Shown here: piece after piece, positions 17,890-26,641 of the stretch
Layout of the letters: each line of letters opens with the position of its first letter
Position numbering within the stretch: position 1 is the stretch's first letter
DNA from: Planctomyces sp.
GTDB lineage: Bacteria; Planctomycetota; Planctomycetia; Planctomycetales; Planctomycetaceae
Reading direction: 5' to 3'
Assembly (NCBI GenBank): GCA_013822855.1
Contig: PNLE01000028.1
Coordinates: 1-32,108, forward strand
DNA: 32,108 nt
Notes under the pieces: model-generated
What the model was told of the DNA's origin: nothing
Seen by the model: only the letters and a program-made list of their open reading frames with translations
Databases searched by the model: none
Position numbers and translations under genes: made by a program

Positions 17890-20268
17890 GTGAGTTTCGC
17901 CGAGCCATGGCTGCTGTGGGGCTTGCTGCTGGGGGCAGTTCCCCTCGCGCTGCATCTGCTGGCGCGCCGGCAACCGGTGAAGCTCCCTTGGGCCGCCATG
18001 CAGTTTCTGACGGCGGCCATCGAGAAGAACCGCCGGCGGATGCGGTTGGAGGAACTCTGGCGGCTGCTCTTGCGCCTCGCCATTGTGATGCTTCCGGCCA
18101 TCGCCCTGGCTCGGCCCATCTGGTCGTCATCGGCCTCCATTGAGCCGACGGATCTCGCGACGCGGCATATCCTCGTCATCGATGCCACACTCAGCTTGGG
18201 AACCACACCCGCCGATCGATCGTCGCCCAGCGCCGTCTCCACCGGCATTGCCTGGGAGAGGGCACTCCGCCGGGCCCGCGAGGTGGTGACCTCCGCACCG
18301 GCGGGGACGGCCTTCCAAATCGTCGTGCTGGCGGGTGATGATCTGCATCCCGTGGTAAGCGAACCCTCCTGGGCGAAGTCGGAGCTATTGGGGGAGTTGG
18401 ACCGCCTGCGGCTGACGGACACCGCCGCGAAACCGTTGGCCACGCTTCGTCTGATCCGCCGGTGGTTGGAACCGCCCGCCACGGACGCTTCTATCGGTTT
18501 CGAGCGGCAGATCGTCACGATCTTCACCGACCTGCAGGCGGCCACCTGGAACTTTGGTGAAGGGTCGCCCGATCGGGAAGGCCTCGCGGCGATCCGGCAA
18601 CGTGCCGAGATCCGCTGGGAGGATGTGGGTGACGATCTCGACTTCAACCAGGCGATCACAGGTCTTGAACTGTCATCCGCCGTGCTGTTGCGGAAGGAGC
18701 CGTTTCGAGTCACCGCTACGATCGAAAGGTGGGGGACGATTCCCATTGCGAAACCGCTAGTGTTCGCGCTGCTAAAGGTGGATGGGCAATTGTCGCAATC
18801 TCTCCCGGTCGATTTCGATGAGCGGGGCCGCGCGAAAGTGGTGTTCGAGGTGCAGTTTGAAGGCTCGGGCCAGCGGGCGCTGGAAGTCGGCCTGTCGAAG
18901 ATTCCCACCGGTTCTTCCACAGGGACTGATAACGATGGCCAACACGTGGATCGACGACGGGCGGATGATCGCCGGTATGTAGTCGCCAACATCCGCGAGG
19001 AACTGCGGGTGCTGCTGGTGGATGGTAAGCCGACACCGGCCCGCTTCGAGAACGCGACCGATTACCTGCGGCTGGCACTCGACCCCGGCAACGAGGGCCA
19101 GCAGTTCCGGATCGAGACGATTCCGGTCGACGAATTGCTCTCCACGCGGCTGATGAATTTCGATGTGGTCTGTGTGTGCGACCCGCCCGCTCTTTCCACC
19201 AATGAAGTGGCGGTCATCGAGGAGTATCTGCGGCAGGGAGGGGGCGTGATTGTCGGCTTCGGTCCGCAGGCGAGGTTGGCCGACTTCCGCCAGGTGCTGG
19301 GTCGGGCGACCGCCGCCTGGTGGCCAGTCGATGTGGAGGAGGTTCAGGGGAACGCCGACGATCCCCGGGAGATCGTCGAGTTCGATCCGCTGGGCTATCG
19401 GCATCCGATTGTTGCACCTTTCGCGGGGAATCCCGGTGCCGGTCTGGCGGCGACCAAGACCTTAGCCTACGTCCGGTTGACGAAGCGTCCCGATGTGGAA
19501 AGCGATGTGGCGCTCCAGTTCACCTCCGGCGATCCGGCAATTGTGACGAGCCGTGTGGGAGCGGGCCGCCTGGTGATTGTCTCCACGCCGTTCGATCGTT
19601 CTTGGGGAACGTGGGCCCTCTGGGGGCACAGCCTGGTGCCGTTGGCGCACGAGATGGTGCGCTACGCCGCAGCCGAGACCGACGCCGTGCGGAGTGTGGT
19701 GGCGGGCGACGAGGTCTTCGCACATCGCTCCACCACCAGTGATCCGATCGGTGGAAGTTCGCCCCGCGCTGGTAGTGAACTTCCTTGGATGTGGGTCACT
19801 CCAAGTGGTGAAGAATCGATGGTCCTACCGGCGGCTGATCAAGCCATCGCCAGACCCGAACAGGCGGGACTCTACCAGCTCACGAGGAGGATCGCAGCGG
19901 CCAACGATTCAGCGAATCGCAATTCCAGCACCGCCCGGCGTGATGACTCAAGCCGGGAAGCCACACAGTGGTTCGCCGTCAATCCCGACACGCGTGAATC
20001 ACCGATTGAGAGGGTCGCACTGGCAGAGGCCATCAGTGCGTCGAGTGGTGGAATGGGCTCGAATAACGAGGAGGCCAACTCGGCAGGAGGTCTTCAATCG
20101 ACGGGTGAAGCCGAGATCTTGGCGGCATCCGACGAATCCCGCCGATTGAACCAGGATTCCCCGGCGAGCGATGGGTGGTCGCAACTGCTGTTGCTCGTTG
20201 TCTTCCTCTTGCTGCTTGCCGATGCGATCTTCGGTCGCACAGTTCTGCCTCGATGGTTCCGGCGTTGA
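17890..20268 (+). CDS. BatA-type vWA membrane protein
   Basis: A 792-residue protein with an N-terminal BatA domain: a first transmembrane helix ([18 protein letters not shown], about 7-24), the basic [15 protein letters not shown] loop and a second helix (about 59-78). A vWA-like domain follows, starting at [14 protein letters not shown]; the metal-site motif reads D98-x-T-x-S, a variant of the canonical D-x-S-x-S. The middle (about 370-600) has a [13 protein letters not shown] strand and [16 protein letters not shown], resembling the class I glutamine-amidotransferase-like fold found in many such planctomycete proteins. The C-terminus is a final transmembrane helix ([17 protein letters not shown]). 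Start is GTG at 17890 with GAGGAG upstream. Such proteins usually partner with MoxR ATPases; one lies 1.3 kb away, divergent. It converges on the GTPase gene, 41 bases apart. Confidence 0.82.
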   Translation: MSFAEPWLLWGLLLGAVPLALHLLARRQPVKLPWAAMQFLTAAIEKNRRRMRLEELWRLLLRLAIVMLPAIALARPIWSSSASIEPTDLATRHILVIDATLSLGTTPADRSSPSAVSTGIAWERALRRAREVVTSAPAGTAFQIVVLAGDDLHPVVSEPSWAKSELLGELDRLRLTDTAAKPLATLRLIRRWLEPPATDASIGFERQIVTIFTDLQAATWNFGEGSPDREGLAAIRQRAEIRWEDVGDDLDFNQAITGLELSSAVLLRKEPFRVTATIERWGTIPIAKPLVFALLKVDGQLSQSLPVDFDERGRAKVVFEVQFEGSGQRALEVGLSKIPTGSSTGTDNDGQHVDRRRADDRRYVVANIREELRVLLVDGKPTPARFENATDYLRLALDPGNEGQQFRIETIPVDELLSTRLMNFDVVCVCDPPALSTNEVAVIEEYLRQGGGVIVGFGPQARLADFRQVLGRATAAWWPVDVEEVQGNADDPREIVEFDPLGYRHPIVAPFAGNPGAGLAATKTLAYVRLTKRPDVESDVALQFTSGDPAIVTSRVGAGRLVIVSTPFDRSWGTWALWGHSLVPLAHEMVRYAAAETDAVRSVVAGDEVFAHRSTTSDPIGGSSPRAGSELPWMWVTPSGEESMVLPAADQAIARPEQAGLYQLTRRIAAANDSANRNSSTARRDDSSREATQWFAVNPDTRESPIERVALAEAISASSGGMGSNNEEANSAGGLQSTGEAEILAASDESRRLNQDSPASDGWSQLLLLVVFLLLLADAIFGRTVLPRWFRR

Positions 20269-20309
20269 AGCGACGGCGATCCATCTTCGCCATTCCCTCT
20301 TGTTCCCCT

Positions 20310-22835
20310 TCATCTCAGTGTGGTGGCTTCGAGGATCTTGATCAGCTTGGTCCCTTCGGTGCGGGCGGTTTCCCACCAACTTTGCCAGCCGGTCTGCCGG
20401 GAATGATGGGCTTTGAGGAGCAGGAGCCCTTGCGCCTCGGGAAGCTGGGCCACCAGCAGCGGCAGCAGATACTCGTCGATGCCGAACAATCGGTTGGACG
20501 CCTGGGATGCCCCCTCGCTGGCGGAAGATTCGATGCGTGTCGCCACCGGAATCCAATGGGGAATGAGTTGGCCGAGAAGTTGCCGATGGTAATCGAGCGC
20601 TTCCCGCACGGAGACCTCCTTCGGCCGCGTGGATGTCGACGAAAGAAACTGATACGGCGGCGACCATTCGAGCATCGGCCGCAAGAGATCGACCTTCGAA
20701 ACAACCCCCACGAGGATCGGTTGCCGCTCGCCGGGATGCTGGTCGAAGTGGTCGCGCAATCGCTGAATCAACCGCACATCGGGTTCCTTCGCGGGCGTGT
20801 TGGCCGCCATCACGAGGAGGACGACTTCCGCCGTCCGGGCCGCGTCCAGGATCGTCTGGAACTGCTTGGGCGAAAGGCTGGCGTCGGTGTAGCCGGGAGT
20901 ATCCAGCAATGTGACTTCGCCATCGGAGAATGGGAGCGTGCAGCGATAGGCGGAGAGACCGGAAGTCGCCGGCAGGACATCGACGAGGGCTGCGTGTTGA
21001 CGCAGGATCGCGTTGATGAGACTCGACTTCCCGGCCTTCACCTGCCCCACGACAGCCAGCGTCACCGACTTCTTCTCATTCACTGGGGAGCTGCCGGACG
21101 CCGGTTGATTGCCCGCACCGGAAGCGGAGGTATCTGTCTCCGCCGTTGAAGTTTGTTGGACGAACTCCATCGAATCTCCGTCGCCGCGAAGAACCAGCGG
21201 TGCGGGTCGCCAATGTCCGGTCTGGGCGTCGATCAGCCGTGAACCGGCCAACCGCCAGAGGAGGACGTACTGCCCGCGCACCCAGTCTTCCAACCGGGCG
21301 CGGGAATGTGACGCGAAACCTCCGGCCAGATCGGCGGCGATGGCCCAGCCGATGTTCTTGATGATGTCGGCGGGGGTGAGTGCTCGCAGCCAGCGCGTGG
21401 CATTCCAGGTCTTGCCGAGCGTGTCGAGCAAGGGCTTGGATTGCTCGTAGGACTGCTGAGCCTGGTTGGCCCGCGTCAGCCACGTCTCCGCCTGGCCGAT
21501 GGTCAGCATGGTTGAAAGGGGCCACGAGGCGACGACCTGCTCGATGTCGATCGCCAGTCGCTCCACCGCCCGGAGGCCTTCCGGCAACGTGAGATCTTCG
21601 AGGCGATGTCGTCCCTTCGAGCCCAACTCTCGCCCCACCAGCTGCATCAGTTGGCGAAGATCATCCAGGTAGGGTTCGGGCGTTCTGAGGGGCGGCCACG
21701 GCTGATTCCGCGCGAAGTCCGCCACCTGCTGCTCAATCCGTCCGATCTTCTCGGGCGAGGTATTGCCCGCCCGCAGACTTCGCCACCAAACCCAGGCGAT
21801 GCCCCACGAAATGGCCGCCAACAGAGCCAAGGGGATCCACCAGTGGTCGATCACCAGGGCGTAGGTTCCCACAATCCCCAGCCACGCATACGGCACGACC
21901 AGCAGGGAATAGATGAACCACAGCCGCCAGGTGGTGGGCAGAATGGCCCGCTCCTTGGGCCGGGTGGCGGCGAGTTGTCGTTGGAGTTCCACATGGGCTT
22001 GTGTGCCCTTGCGCAGGCCGCCGTTGGAAAGCTCGATGAGGAGCGATCCCGCCTCACCCCCCATTTGTAGGAGAGCGGCGTGCATGAACTCCTTCGAGAT
22101 CCGGTCGTGGCATTGCCTCCAGAAGAACCGGGGAATGACGACCAGCAGGAGGAAGCCGAACATCCCCCGCGCCATCACCAGGCCTACCTCGGAATCGAAA
22201 GCGAGCCCCACCAACCCCGAAATGAGCAGCAGTGAACCACTGACGGCGGCGGCGATGCGGTCGATCTGGATCTGACGCTTGCGGTAGAGATCCGAGACAC
22301 CCATCAGGAGTTGGGCTTCACCCACCGAAAGCAGGCCCACGCCGGGAATCGCGCAGGTGAGCCAATGCCTCAGCGAGCGGGCGGAAAGCCCCACCATGGA
22401 GAAGATCTCGATCACCGTGCGGTCGCTGTAAGGCCGGCTCACGCCGGGCCGGTAGACCTGGGCGATCGACATGGCCAGTTCTTCCAAGGTCAGTCCGAGC
22501 AGTTTGATCCGGTCGTCGACACCGGGAATGGCGGCGAGTTGTTCATCCAGTTGGGCTTCCGCTTGTCGGATGATCTTCCAGGCCTCCTCGTCATGCCGCG
22601 ACGCGCCGGGAGGAATGGTGATCGAGGGGTGGGGAAAGAGTTTCTTGCGGTTCGTCCAGCGGATCAGCAGTCCCAGAGCCACCGCCCAGCCGACGAGGGC
22701 CCAGACCGAAGTGTACCAGGTGAGCGCGCTGAAGCCCGGCTGCCAGATCCACTCGAGCACACCGGCGATGATCGCCGCCAGCACGGGAAGGCTGGCCAGA
22801 AGCAGCGGGCCGTAGCGGCGGGTGAAGCGTGACAT
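20310..22835 (-). CDS. Membrane-anchored GTPase, large
   Basis: An 841-residue protein with a C-terminal GTPase domain: G1 GQVKAGKSS at 597-605, G3 DTPG at 645-648 and G4 SKVD at 713-716, followed by a helical end. The N-terminal half has about six transmembrane helices (roughly 8-27, 40-59, 192-213, 218-239, 306-328, 332-352). A helical cytoplasmic linker follows, then a Ser/Thr/Gly-rich stretch at about 560-590 just before the G domain. The arrangement resembles YcjF/DUF697-type or dynamin-like membrane GTPases, but I recognise no exact family. The ATG at 22835 is preferred over a TTG at 22967 because the protein then begins at the first membrane helix with a basic leader. It ends 41 bases from the convergent BatA-type gene and starts divergently from infA. 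Confidence 0.8.
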   Translation of the reverse strand: MSRFTRRYGPLLLASLPVLAAIIAGVLEWIWQPGFSALTWYTSVWALVGWAVALGLLIRWTNRKKLFPHPSITIPPGASRHDEEAWKIIRQAEAQLDEQLAAIPGVDDRIKLLGLTLEELAMSIAQVYRPGVSRPYSDRTVIEIFSMVGLSARSLRHWLTCAIPGVGLLSVGEAQLLMGVSDLYRKRQIQIDRIAAAVSGSLLLISGLVGLAFDSEVGLVMARGMFGFLLLVVIPRFFWRQCHDRISKEFMHAALLQMGGEAGSLLIELSNGGLRKGTQAHVELQRQLAATRPKERAILPTTWRLWFIYSLLVVPYAWLGIVGTYALVIDHWWIPLALLAAISWGIAWVWWRSLRAGNTSPEKIGRIEQQVADFARNQPWPPLRTPEPYLDDLRQLMQLVGRELGSKGRHRLEDLTLPEGLRAVERLAIDIEQVVASWPLSTMLTIGQAETWLTRANQAQQSYEQSKPLLDTLGKTWNATRWLRALTPADIIKNIGWAIAADLAGGFASHSRARLEDWVRGQYVLLWRLAGSRLIDAQTGHWRPAPLVLRGDGDSMEFVQQTSTAETDTSASGAGNQPASGSSPVNEKKSVTLAVVGQVKAGKSSLINAILRQHAALVDVLPATSGLSAYRCTLPFSDGEVTLLDTPGYTDASLSPKQFQTILDAARTAEVVLLVMAANTPAKEPDVRLIQRLRDHFDQHPGERQPILVGVVSKVDLLRPMLEWSPPYQFLSSTSTRPKEVSVREALDYHRQLLGQLIPHWIPVATRIESSASEGASQASNRLFGIDEYLLPLLVAQLPEAQGLLLLKAHHSRQTGWQSWWETARTEGTKLIKILEATTLR

Positions 22836-23211
22836 CCAGAGGTTCTCATGTTCCTGGCTCGTGGGGAAAACCAGCGATGGACGATTCGGGAACGCTGTTC
22901 GGCGGTCGGAAGATCTTTCGCGGATCCCACCTTCCCGGAGATCGTTCAAACCCTCGTTGCGAGTCAATCGTGCCAGTAAACCGTGGCCGAGACGAGAGCC
23001 ACGGGAGTGGTTTCGGAGGGAAACACAGGAACCGTGGACGAGACCTCAAGACATCCGGCCCCCCTCGATGAAGAATTCCTAAAGACTGGATGATGTTTGC
23101 GGATGTTGCCAAGAGCTGGCGAGTTTCTGGACACTCGGGTAGAATCAGGGAAGCGTGCAAGCATTTTGAAGTCATAGAATTTTGGTTTAACGAAAGGTCG
23201 GGCAACGAGTT
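22836..23211. other. 376-bp divergent intergenic region upstream of infA
   Basis: No gene is supported; several open frames here have no coding character. Two copies of a TAGAAT hexamer (23140-23145 and 23175-23180) could be -10 elements for infA, and GAAAGG at 23192-23197 lies in its leader. No convincing matching -35 element is seen. Confidence 0.45.
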
Positions 23212-23430
23212 ATGGCGAAAGAAGAAGCCATCGAAGTGGATGGCGACGTCGTGGAGGCGCTGGCCAACACGCAGTTTCGAGTCCTGTTGTCGAATGGGCA
23301 CGAGGTTTTGGCTCACGTCGCGGGCAAGATGCGCAAGCACTTCATCCGTATTGTCCCCGGTGACAAAGTGAAGGTCGAAGTCAGCCCTTACGACTTGAAT
23401 CGTGGGCGCATCATCTTCCGTGAGCGTTAA
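23212..23430 (+). CDS. infA: Translation initiation factor IF-1
   Basis: A 72-residue single OB-fold protein that binds the 30S A site during initiation with IF-2 and IF-3. The sequence matches IF-1 throughout: [17 protein letters not shown] start, [41 protein letters not shown] core, and the RGRIIFRER end. The length is exactly normal. It is not in the ribosomal protein cluster seen in many bacteria; it stands alone ahead of RNase HI with 181 bases between. A small hairpin (AGCCTG at 23449-23454 with CAGGCT at 23467-23472) follows the stop but has no T-run. Confidence 0.97.
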   Translation: MAKEEAIEVDGDVVEALANTQFRVLLSNGHEVLAHVAGKMRKHFIRIVPGDKVKVEVSPYDLNRGRIIFRER

Positions 23431-23611
23431 GACACGACCTCCTCGCCGAGCCTGTGGATGTTAATTCAGGCTGACTGAGGATAGATCTCTAGCAGTCGGT
23501 TGTGTGAATTCCGCGCGTGTGGAACTTGGCAGCGCTAATGCTCCGCGCTGTGCCATAGCGCTCTGCGCAGCGCCAACGGACAAGTGGCACAGTTGGAAAA
23601 TCGCTCAGGCC

Positions 23612-24139
23612 ATGTCTTCGGAGTTCCCAGCCGCCATGTCGCCAGACTCGTCGTCCACTTCCGAAGAGGCCTCACCTGCAGCGGCGATGCCGTACGTGCA
23701 GCTCTTCACGGATGGGGCTTGCAGCGGCAATCCCGGCCCCGGTGGTTGGGGCTACATCCTGCGCCACCCGGCTTCCGGAAAAGAGCGCGAGGGGAGCGGT
23801 GGCCTTCCCGAGACGACGAACAATCAAATGGAGCTTCAGGCAGTCATCGAAGGCCTCAAAGCTTTGAAGAGCCGCTCCCGCGTCGAAGTCGTAACGGATA
23901 GCAGCTATGTCGCCAAAGGGTCGAGCGAATGGCTCCCCGGTTGGAAGAGAAACGGTTGGCAGAGAAAGGAAGGCAAGTCCTTCAAGCCCGTCAAGAATGT
24001 CGAATTCTGGCAGGAACTCGACACCCTCCTCGCCCGGCATCAGGTGCAGTTCAAACTGATCAAAGGCCACGCCGGCCACGCCGAGAACGAGCGCTGCGAT
24101 GAACTGGCCGTGGCGGCTGCGGCAGCAGCCAGAAGGTAG
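23612..24139 (+). CDS. rnhA: Ribonuclease HI
   Basis: A 175-residue RNase HI, which cleaves the RNA strand of RNA-DNA hybrids (R-loops, Okazaki primers). All four catalytic carboxylates are visible: D34 in [17 protein letters not shown]74 in NNQMEL, D96 in VTDSSYV and D163 in ERCDELA, with the HAGHAEN loop before the last. The handle region [23 protein letters not shown] is present. The N-terminus carries about 25 extra Ser/Pro/Ala-rich residues before the family core. The ATG at 23612 is chosen; an ATG at 23636 or a GTG at 23504 are possible, and the segment before 23612 reads like non-coding GC-rich repeats. Same strand as infA and frr. Confidence 0.94.
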   Translation: MSSEFPAAMSPDSSSTSEEASPAAAMPYVQLFTDGACSGNPGPGGWGYILRHPASGKEREGSGGLPETTNNQMELQAVIEGLKALKSRSRVEVVTDSSYVAKGSSEWLPGWKRNGWQRKEGKSFKPVKNVEFWQELDTLLARHQVQFKLIKGHAGHAENERCDELAVAAAAAARR

Positions 24140-24148
24140 CGTGGGGAG

Positions 24149-24168
24149 TTGATGGTTGATGGTTGGTA
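24149..24168. repeat. Short tandem GTTGATG repeat after the RNase HI gene
   Basis: Two exact copies of GTTGATG followed by a third copy changed to GTTGGTA. These heptamer runs are a common kind of simple intergenic repeat in several bacterial groups. It lies ten bases after the RNase HI stop codon, and no function is inferred. Confidence 0.5.
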
Positions 24169-24427
24169 AGAATCCTCGTCGGGTTGCGTCCTCGCCTTGA
24201 TCCCTTCGCCCATCCCTCACCAATGACCCGTCCGCAGCCTGTCGCTTTTCGCTCCGGCTTCTTTCCTTCCCATATTTTTTCCTTCTCCCCTTCTGGCTTC
24301 TACGCTTTTTCGCTGCCCACCTTTTCCGCCCCTCTCCCCCGCGACTTCCGGCCAGTCTTGGGAATGATTATTCTTTCCTGATCAGGTACCGACCAACTTT
24401 TGCCGCCCACGCCGTGGAGAGACTTCG

Positions 24428-24988
24428 ATGGATCCCGATGAAATTCTGCTTGATGCCGAAGAGCGCATGGACAAGGCGGCCCAGGTGCTGCAGGATCAGC
24501 TCGTCGGCCTTCGCACGGGCCGGGCGAACGCCAGTCTCGTCGATTCAATCCGCGTCGAGTACTACGGCTCGCCGACGCCCATCAAGCAGTTGGCGACGGT
24601 GAGCGTTCCCGAACCGCAGCAGATCATGATCAAGCCGTTCGACCAGTCGATCCTCAGTGAGATCGGCAAGGCGATCCAGGCGAGCGATGTGGGGCTGGCC
24701 CCGAACAACGACGGCCGCGTGATCCGCCTCAATGTGCCCCCCTTGTCGACCGAACGCCGCAAGCAGATCGTGGGCCGCGTGAAGGAGATGGCAGAGGACG
24801 CCCGCGTGGCGATCCGCAACATCCGCCGCGATGCGAACAAGCACGCCGACACCGCCCTCAAAGACAAGCTGATGAGCGAGGACATCCACGAAGCGACCAA
24901 GGAGTCGGTCCAGGAACTGACCAAGAAGTACGAGGGGAAGGTCAACACCGTCGCCGAAGCGAAGGAAGAGGAAGTCATGGAGCAGTAG
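24428..24988 (+). CDS. frr: Ribosome recycling factor
   Basis: A 186-residue ribosome recycling factor, which with EF-G splits the post-termination ribosome. Family signatures are clear: the N-terminal helix (EERMDKAAQVLQDQLVGLRTGRANASLVD), the VEYYGSPTPIKQLATVSVPEPQQIMIKPFD domain II entry, the IRLNVPPLSTERRKQIVGRVKEMAEDARVAIRNIRRDANK core and the KKYEGKVNTVAEAKEEEVM end. Length is normal. GGAGAG about eight bases before the ATG serves as ribosome binding site. The usual upstream neighbours (pyrH, tsf) are not here. An intrinsic terminator follows at 25032-25077. Upstream, 24243-24350 is strongly pyrimidine-rich. Confidence 0.97.
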   Translation: MDPDEILLDAEERMDKAAQVLQDQLVGLRTGRANASLVDSIRVEYYGSPTPIKQLATVSVPEPQQIMIKPFDQSILSEIGKAIQASDVGLAPNNDGRVIRLNVPPLSTERRKQIVGRVKEMAEDARVAIRNIRRDANKHADTALKDKLMSEDIHEATKESVQELTKKYEGKVNTVAEAKEEEVMEQ

Positions 24989-25031
24989 GACTTATGGCCT
25001 GCTGGCCGACATGACCGCTGCGATCAACCTC

Positions 25032-25077
25032 AACAAGCCCGCCCTTGGTATGACTGCCAGCGGCGGGCTTGTTTTTT
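25032..25077 (+). terminator. Intrinsic terminator after frr
   Basis: AACAAGCCCGCC (25032-25043) pairs perfectly over 12 bp with GGCGGGCTTGTT (25062-25073), enclosing an 18-base loop that has a short inner pairing (TGG with CCA). The stem runs directly into a six-T run (25072-25077). It lies 44 bases after the frr stop and separates frr from the AT-richer RNA ligase region. Confidence 0.92.
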
Positions 25078-25102
25078 GAATGGACAGGGAACTTCTTCGG
25101 AT

Positions 25103-25753
25103 TTACTCCCAGTACTGTTCCCAGTCTTGAGCAAAGGCTTGTCGAAGACGGTCGAGGTAACGATTGGTTTTGATTTTCGCCATCACCACTTGCCCCTCGC
25201 GACTAAGAGCGTTGCAGATCACCCCTTCAGAAACATTGTACTTGCCGTGTCGGACATCATCGGCAAAAGCCCCGCTGAATTTGCCTCGGTACACGATCCT
25301 TGCAATCGGTAATTGAGCGAATAAGTCCACAAATTCAAAAGGGCTCAGGATAACGCCGTCCAACTCAACATCGAAAATCACAAGTCGCTTCGGATCTTCG
25401 CATTTGTGCTTCCCGGCAAATGACTCTTCACCCAGGAATTCCGCGAAAATGGTACATTCCGAGAACTCACGCTTCCGCAAGATCTGATCAAGCTCGGCAT
25501 TGACAAGCGTTGCAAGACTCAAGGAAAAGACGTTGGCGACATCTTTAAGTTCAGGATGATGCTCAATGAATTCATTGCTACCGGCTGCATCAAAGGGAAA
25601 CTCATCACGCCGAGTACCGAAAGCGTACCAACCCAACTCCCTCTCCCATCGAAAATGGACATTCGTGCCGTCGTACTTCTCGAAGGCGATACACTCCCCA
25701 AGCGGAAAATCTTTTGAATTTGGAATCTTCGGGTAATGCAGTGGTCGTGACAT
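25103..25753 (-). CDS. RNA ligase family protein (T4 Rnl2-like)
   Basis: A 216-residue nucleotidyltransferase of the RNA ligase / mRNA capping / DNA ligase superfamily. The full motif set is visible: motif I EKYDGTN with the adenylated lysine at K26, motif III FAEFLGE (103-109), motif IIIa VIFDVELDG (125-133), motif IV EGVICN (176-181) and motif V MAKIKT (191-196, K193 and K195). It is small, with no C-terminal domain, as in minimal Rnl2-type ligases. It would seal RNA nicks or 3'-OH/5'-phosphate ends with ATP; no end-healing enzyme (kinase, phosphatase) is adjacent. The ATG at 25753 gives the usual spacing of motif I from the N-terminus; an ATG at 25807 is in frame. Base use is visibly more AT-rich than the flanks, suggesting transfer. 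Divergent from the gene at 25871. Confidence 0.85.
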   Translation of the reverse strand: MSRPLHYPKIPNSKDFPLGECIAFEKYDGTNVHFRWERELGWYAFGTRRDEFPFDAAGSNEFIEHHPELKDVANVFSLSLATLVNAELDQILRKREFSECTIFAEFLGEESFAGKHKCEDPKRLVIFDVELDGVILSPFEFVDLFAQLPIARIVYRGKFSGAFADDVRHGKYNVSEGVICNALSREGQVVMAKIKTNRYLDRLRQAFAQDWEQYWE

Positions 25754-25870
25754 ATTTTGGATGCCGCTCAAGAGAAACTTGGATCGTGGTTTAGGTTTGA
25801 TATCCATGTGGACACAAGAATCTCAAATGGGTTCGTGAGGGACAATCGAATCTGTGATCGGAGCTTACAT

Positions 25871-26317
25871 ATGAAGTCGGAGCAAGAGTATGAGCCGCAG
25901 GAGGCTGCTCAACGGATCAAAGACAACTTGCGAAAGGCCGGGTACATCGTTTCACAGTTCCGTGGCACCCTCTCCATTGGGCCCCAAGGCCATGCAAATC
26001 ATCCACCAGTGTTTCTGTTTGGCGAGAAGCGGGTGTACGTCAATTTTTTGAACGGAGCCGCTTTCGCATGCAAATCATTCCGCCTGCTTCTGAAGTCGGT
26101 AATCGAGTTATTTGCAACTCCCGAGCGTCAATATGAACTTCTGAAGTCAGCCAGGTTTCAAGGTTGGCTCGTGGAAGTCGATGGAGACGATTGGCGCTCA
26201 TGGTTCAGGATGTCGATGTCTTTGCAGCAAGATTTCCCCCTTTATGTGGTTTTGACGATCTTGTTGGGTTTCTCAGATCCCGCAAGTATCGGGCCGTCCT
26301 ATCCAATAGCCACGTGA
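25871..26317 (+). CDS. Unknown protein, probable N-terminal part of a frameshifted gene
   Basis: A 148-residue frame starting at ATG 25871 with GGAG seven bases upstream. The first 105 residues look genuinely coding (MKSEQEYEPQEAAQRIKDNL, then FLFGEKRVYVNFLNGAAFACKSF and SVIELFATPERQYELLKSARFQGWLVEVDGDDW). The end becomes less convincing (LQQDFPLYVVLTILLGFSDP). Meanwhile the overlapping frame shifted by one base (open from 26137) reads like protein and continues to 26568. A single original gene of about 230 residues broken by an indel near 26190-26240 fits best; the stretch TTTCCCCCTTT at 26233-26243 is a likely spot. No family recognised. Divergent from the RNA ligase and also AT-richer than the flanks. 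Confidence 0.55.
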   Translation: MKSEQEYEPQEAAQRIKDNLRKAGYIVSQFRGTLSIGPQGHANHPPVFLFGEKRVYVNFLNGAAFACKSFRLLLKSVIELFATPERQYELLKSARFQGWLVEVDGDDWRSWFRMSMSLQQDFPLYVVLTILLGFSDPASIGPSYPIAT

Positions 26318-26568
26318 GAATTCATCGTCAGGATGATGTGTTGCTTCCGTATGTCGAGCTCCACTTATCTGGAAATCATTGGTATGTGAAGTGCGCGTTA
26401 GAATCTAGGTATCGAATCGATGATGACTTGGTTTACGAGTTTCTCCACGAAGTTATGGAAACGGGATCGTTAAGTACACTGGAGCTGCGCACTTTGATCT
26501 GTAGTGGATACGACGGATGGGAGGTTCCATCCGTCGGAAGCCTTGAATACCGTCCTCGTGTAACATAA
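26200..26568 (+). CDS. Unknown protein, probable C-terminal part of the same broken gene
   Basis: A 122-residue frame from ATG 26200 that overlaps the previous frame by 118 bases and has no good ribosome binding site. The sequence is well formed after about residue 8 (FAARFPPLCGFDDLVGFL, RSRKYRAVLSNSHVRIHRQD, then YVELHLSGNHWYVKCALESR). It ends with ELRTLICSGYDGWEV. It may be an independent overlapping gene, the second half of a frameshifted gene, or the product of programmed -1 shifting from the upstream frame; the sequence alone does not decide. No family recognised. Confidence 0.5.
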   Translation: MVQDVDVFAARFPPLCGFDDLVGFLRSRKYRAVLSNSHVRIHRQDDVLLPYVELHLSGNHWYVKCALESRYRIDDDLVYEFLHEVMETGSLSTLELRTLICSGYDGWEVPSVGSLEYRPRVT

Positions 26569-26641
26569 GCGATTGCTTGGTTGACATCTTGTAGGAATTG
26601 CTAATTAACGGATCCGACGTCCCGAGAATGGGAGAAACGTG

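Noticed and set aside
17600..18992. Upstream extension of thiG to about 763 codons
   Set aside because: The extension is antisense to the BatA-type gene and Ser/Arg-rich; thiG has a good ribosome binding site at its own ATG (17552).
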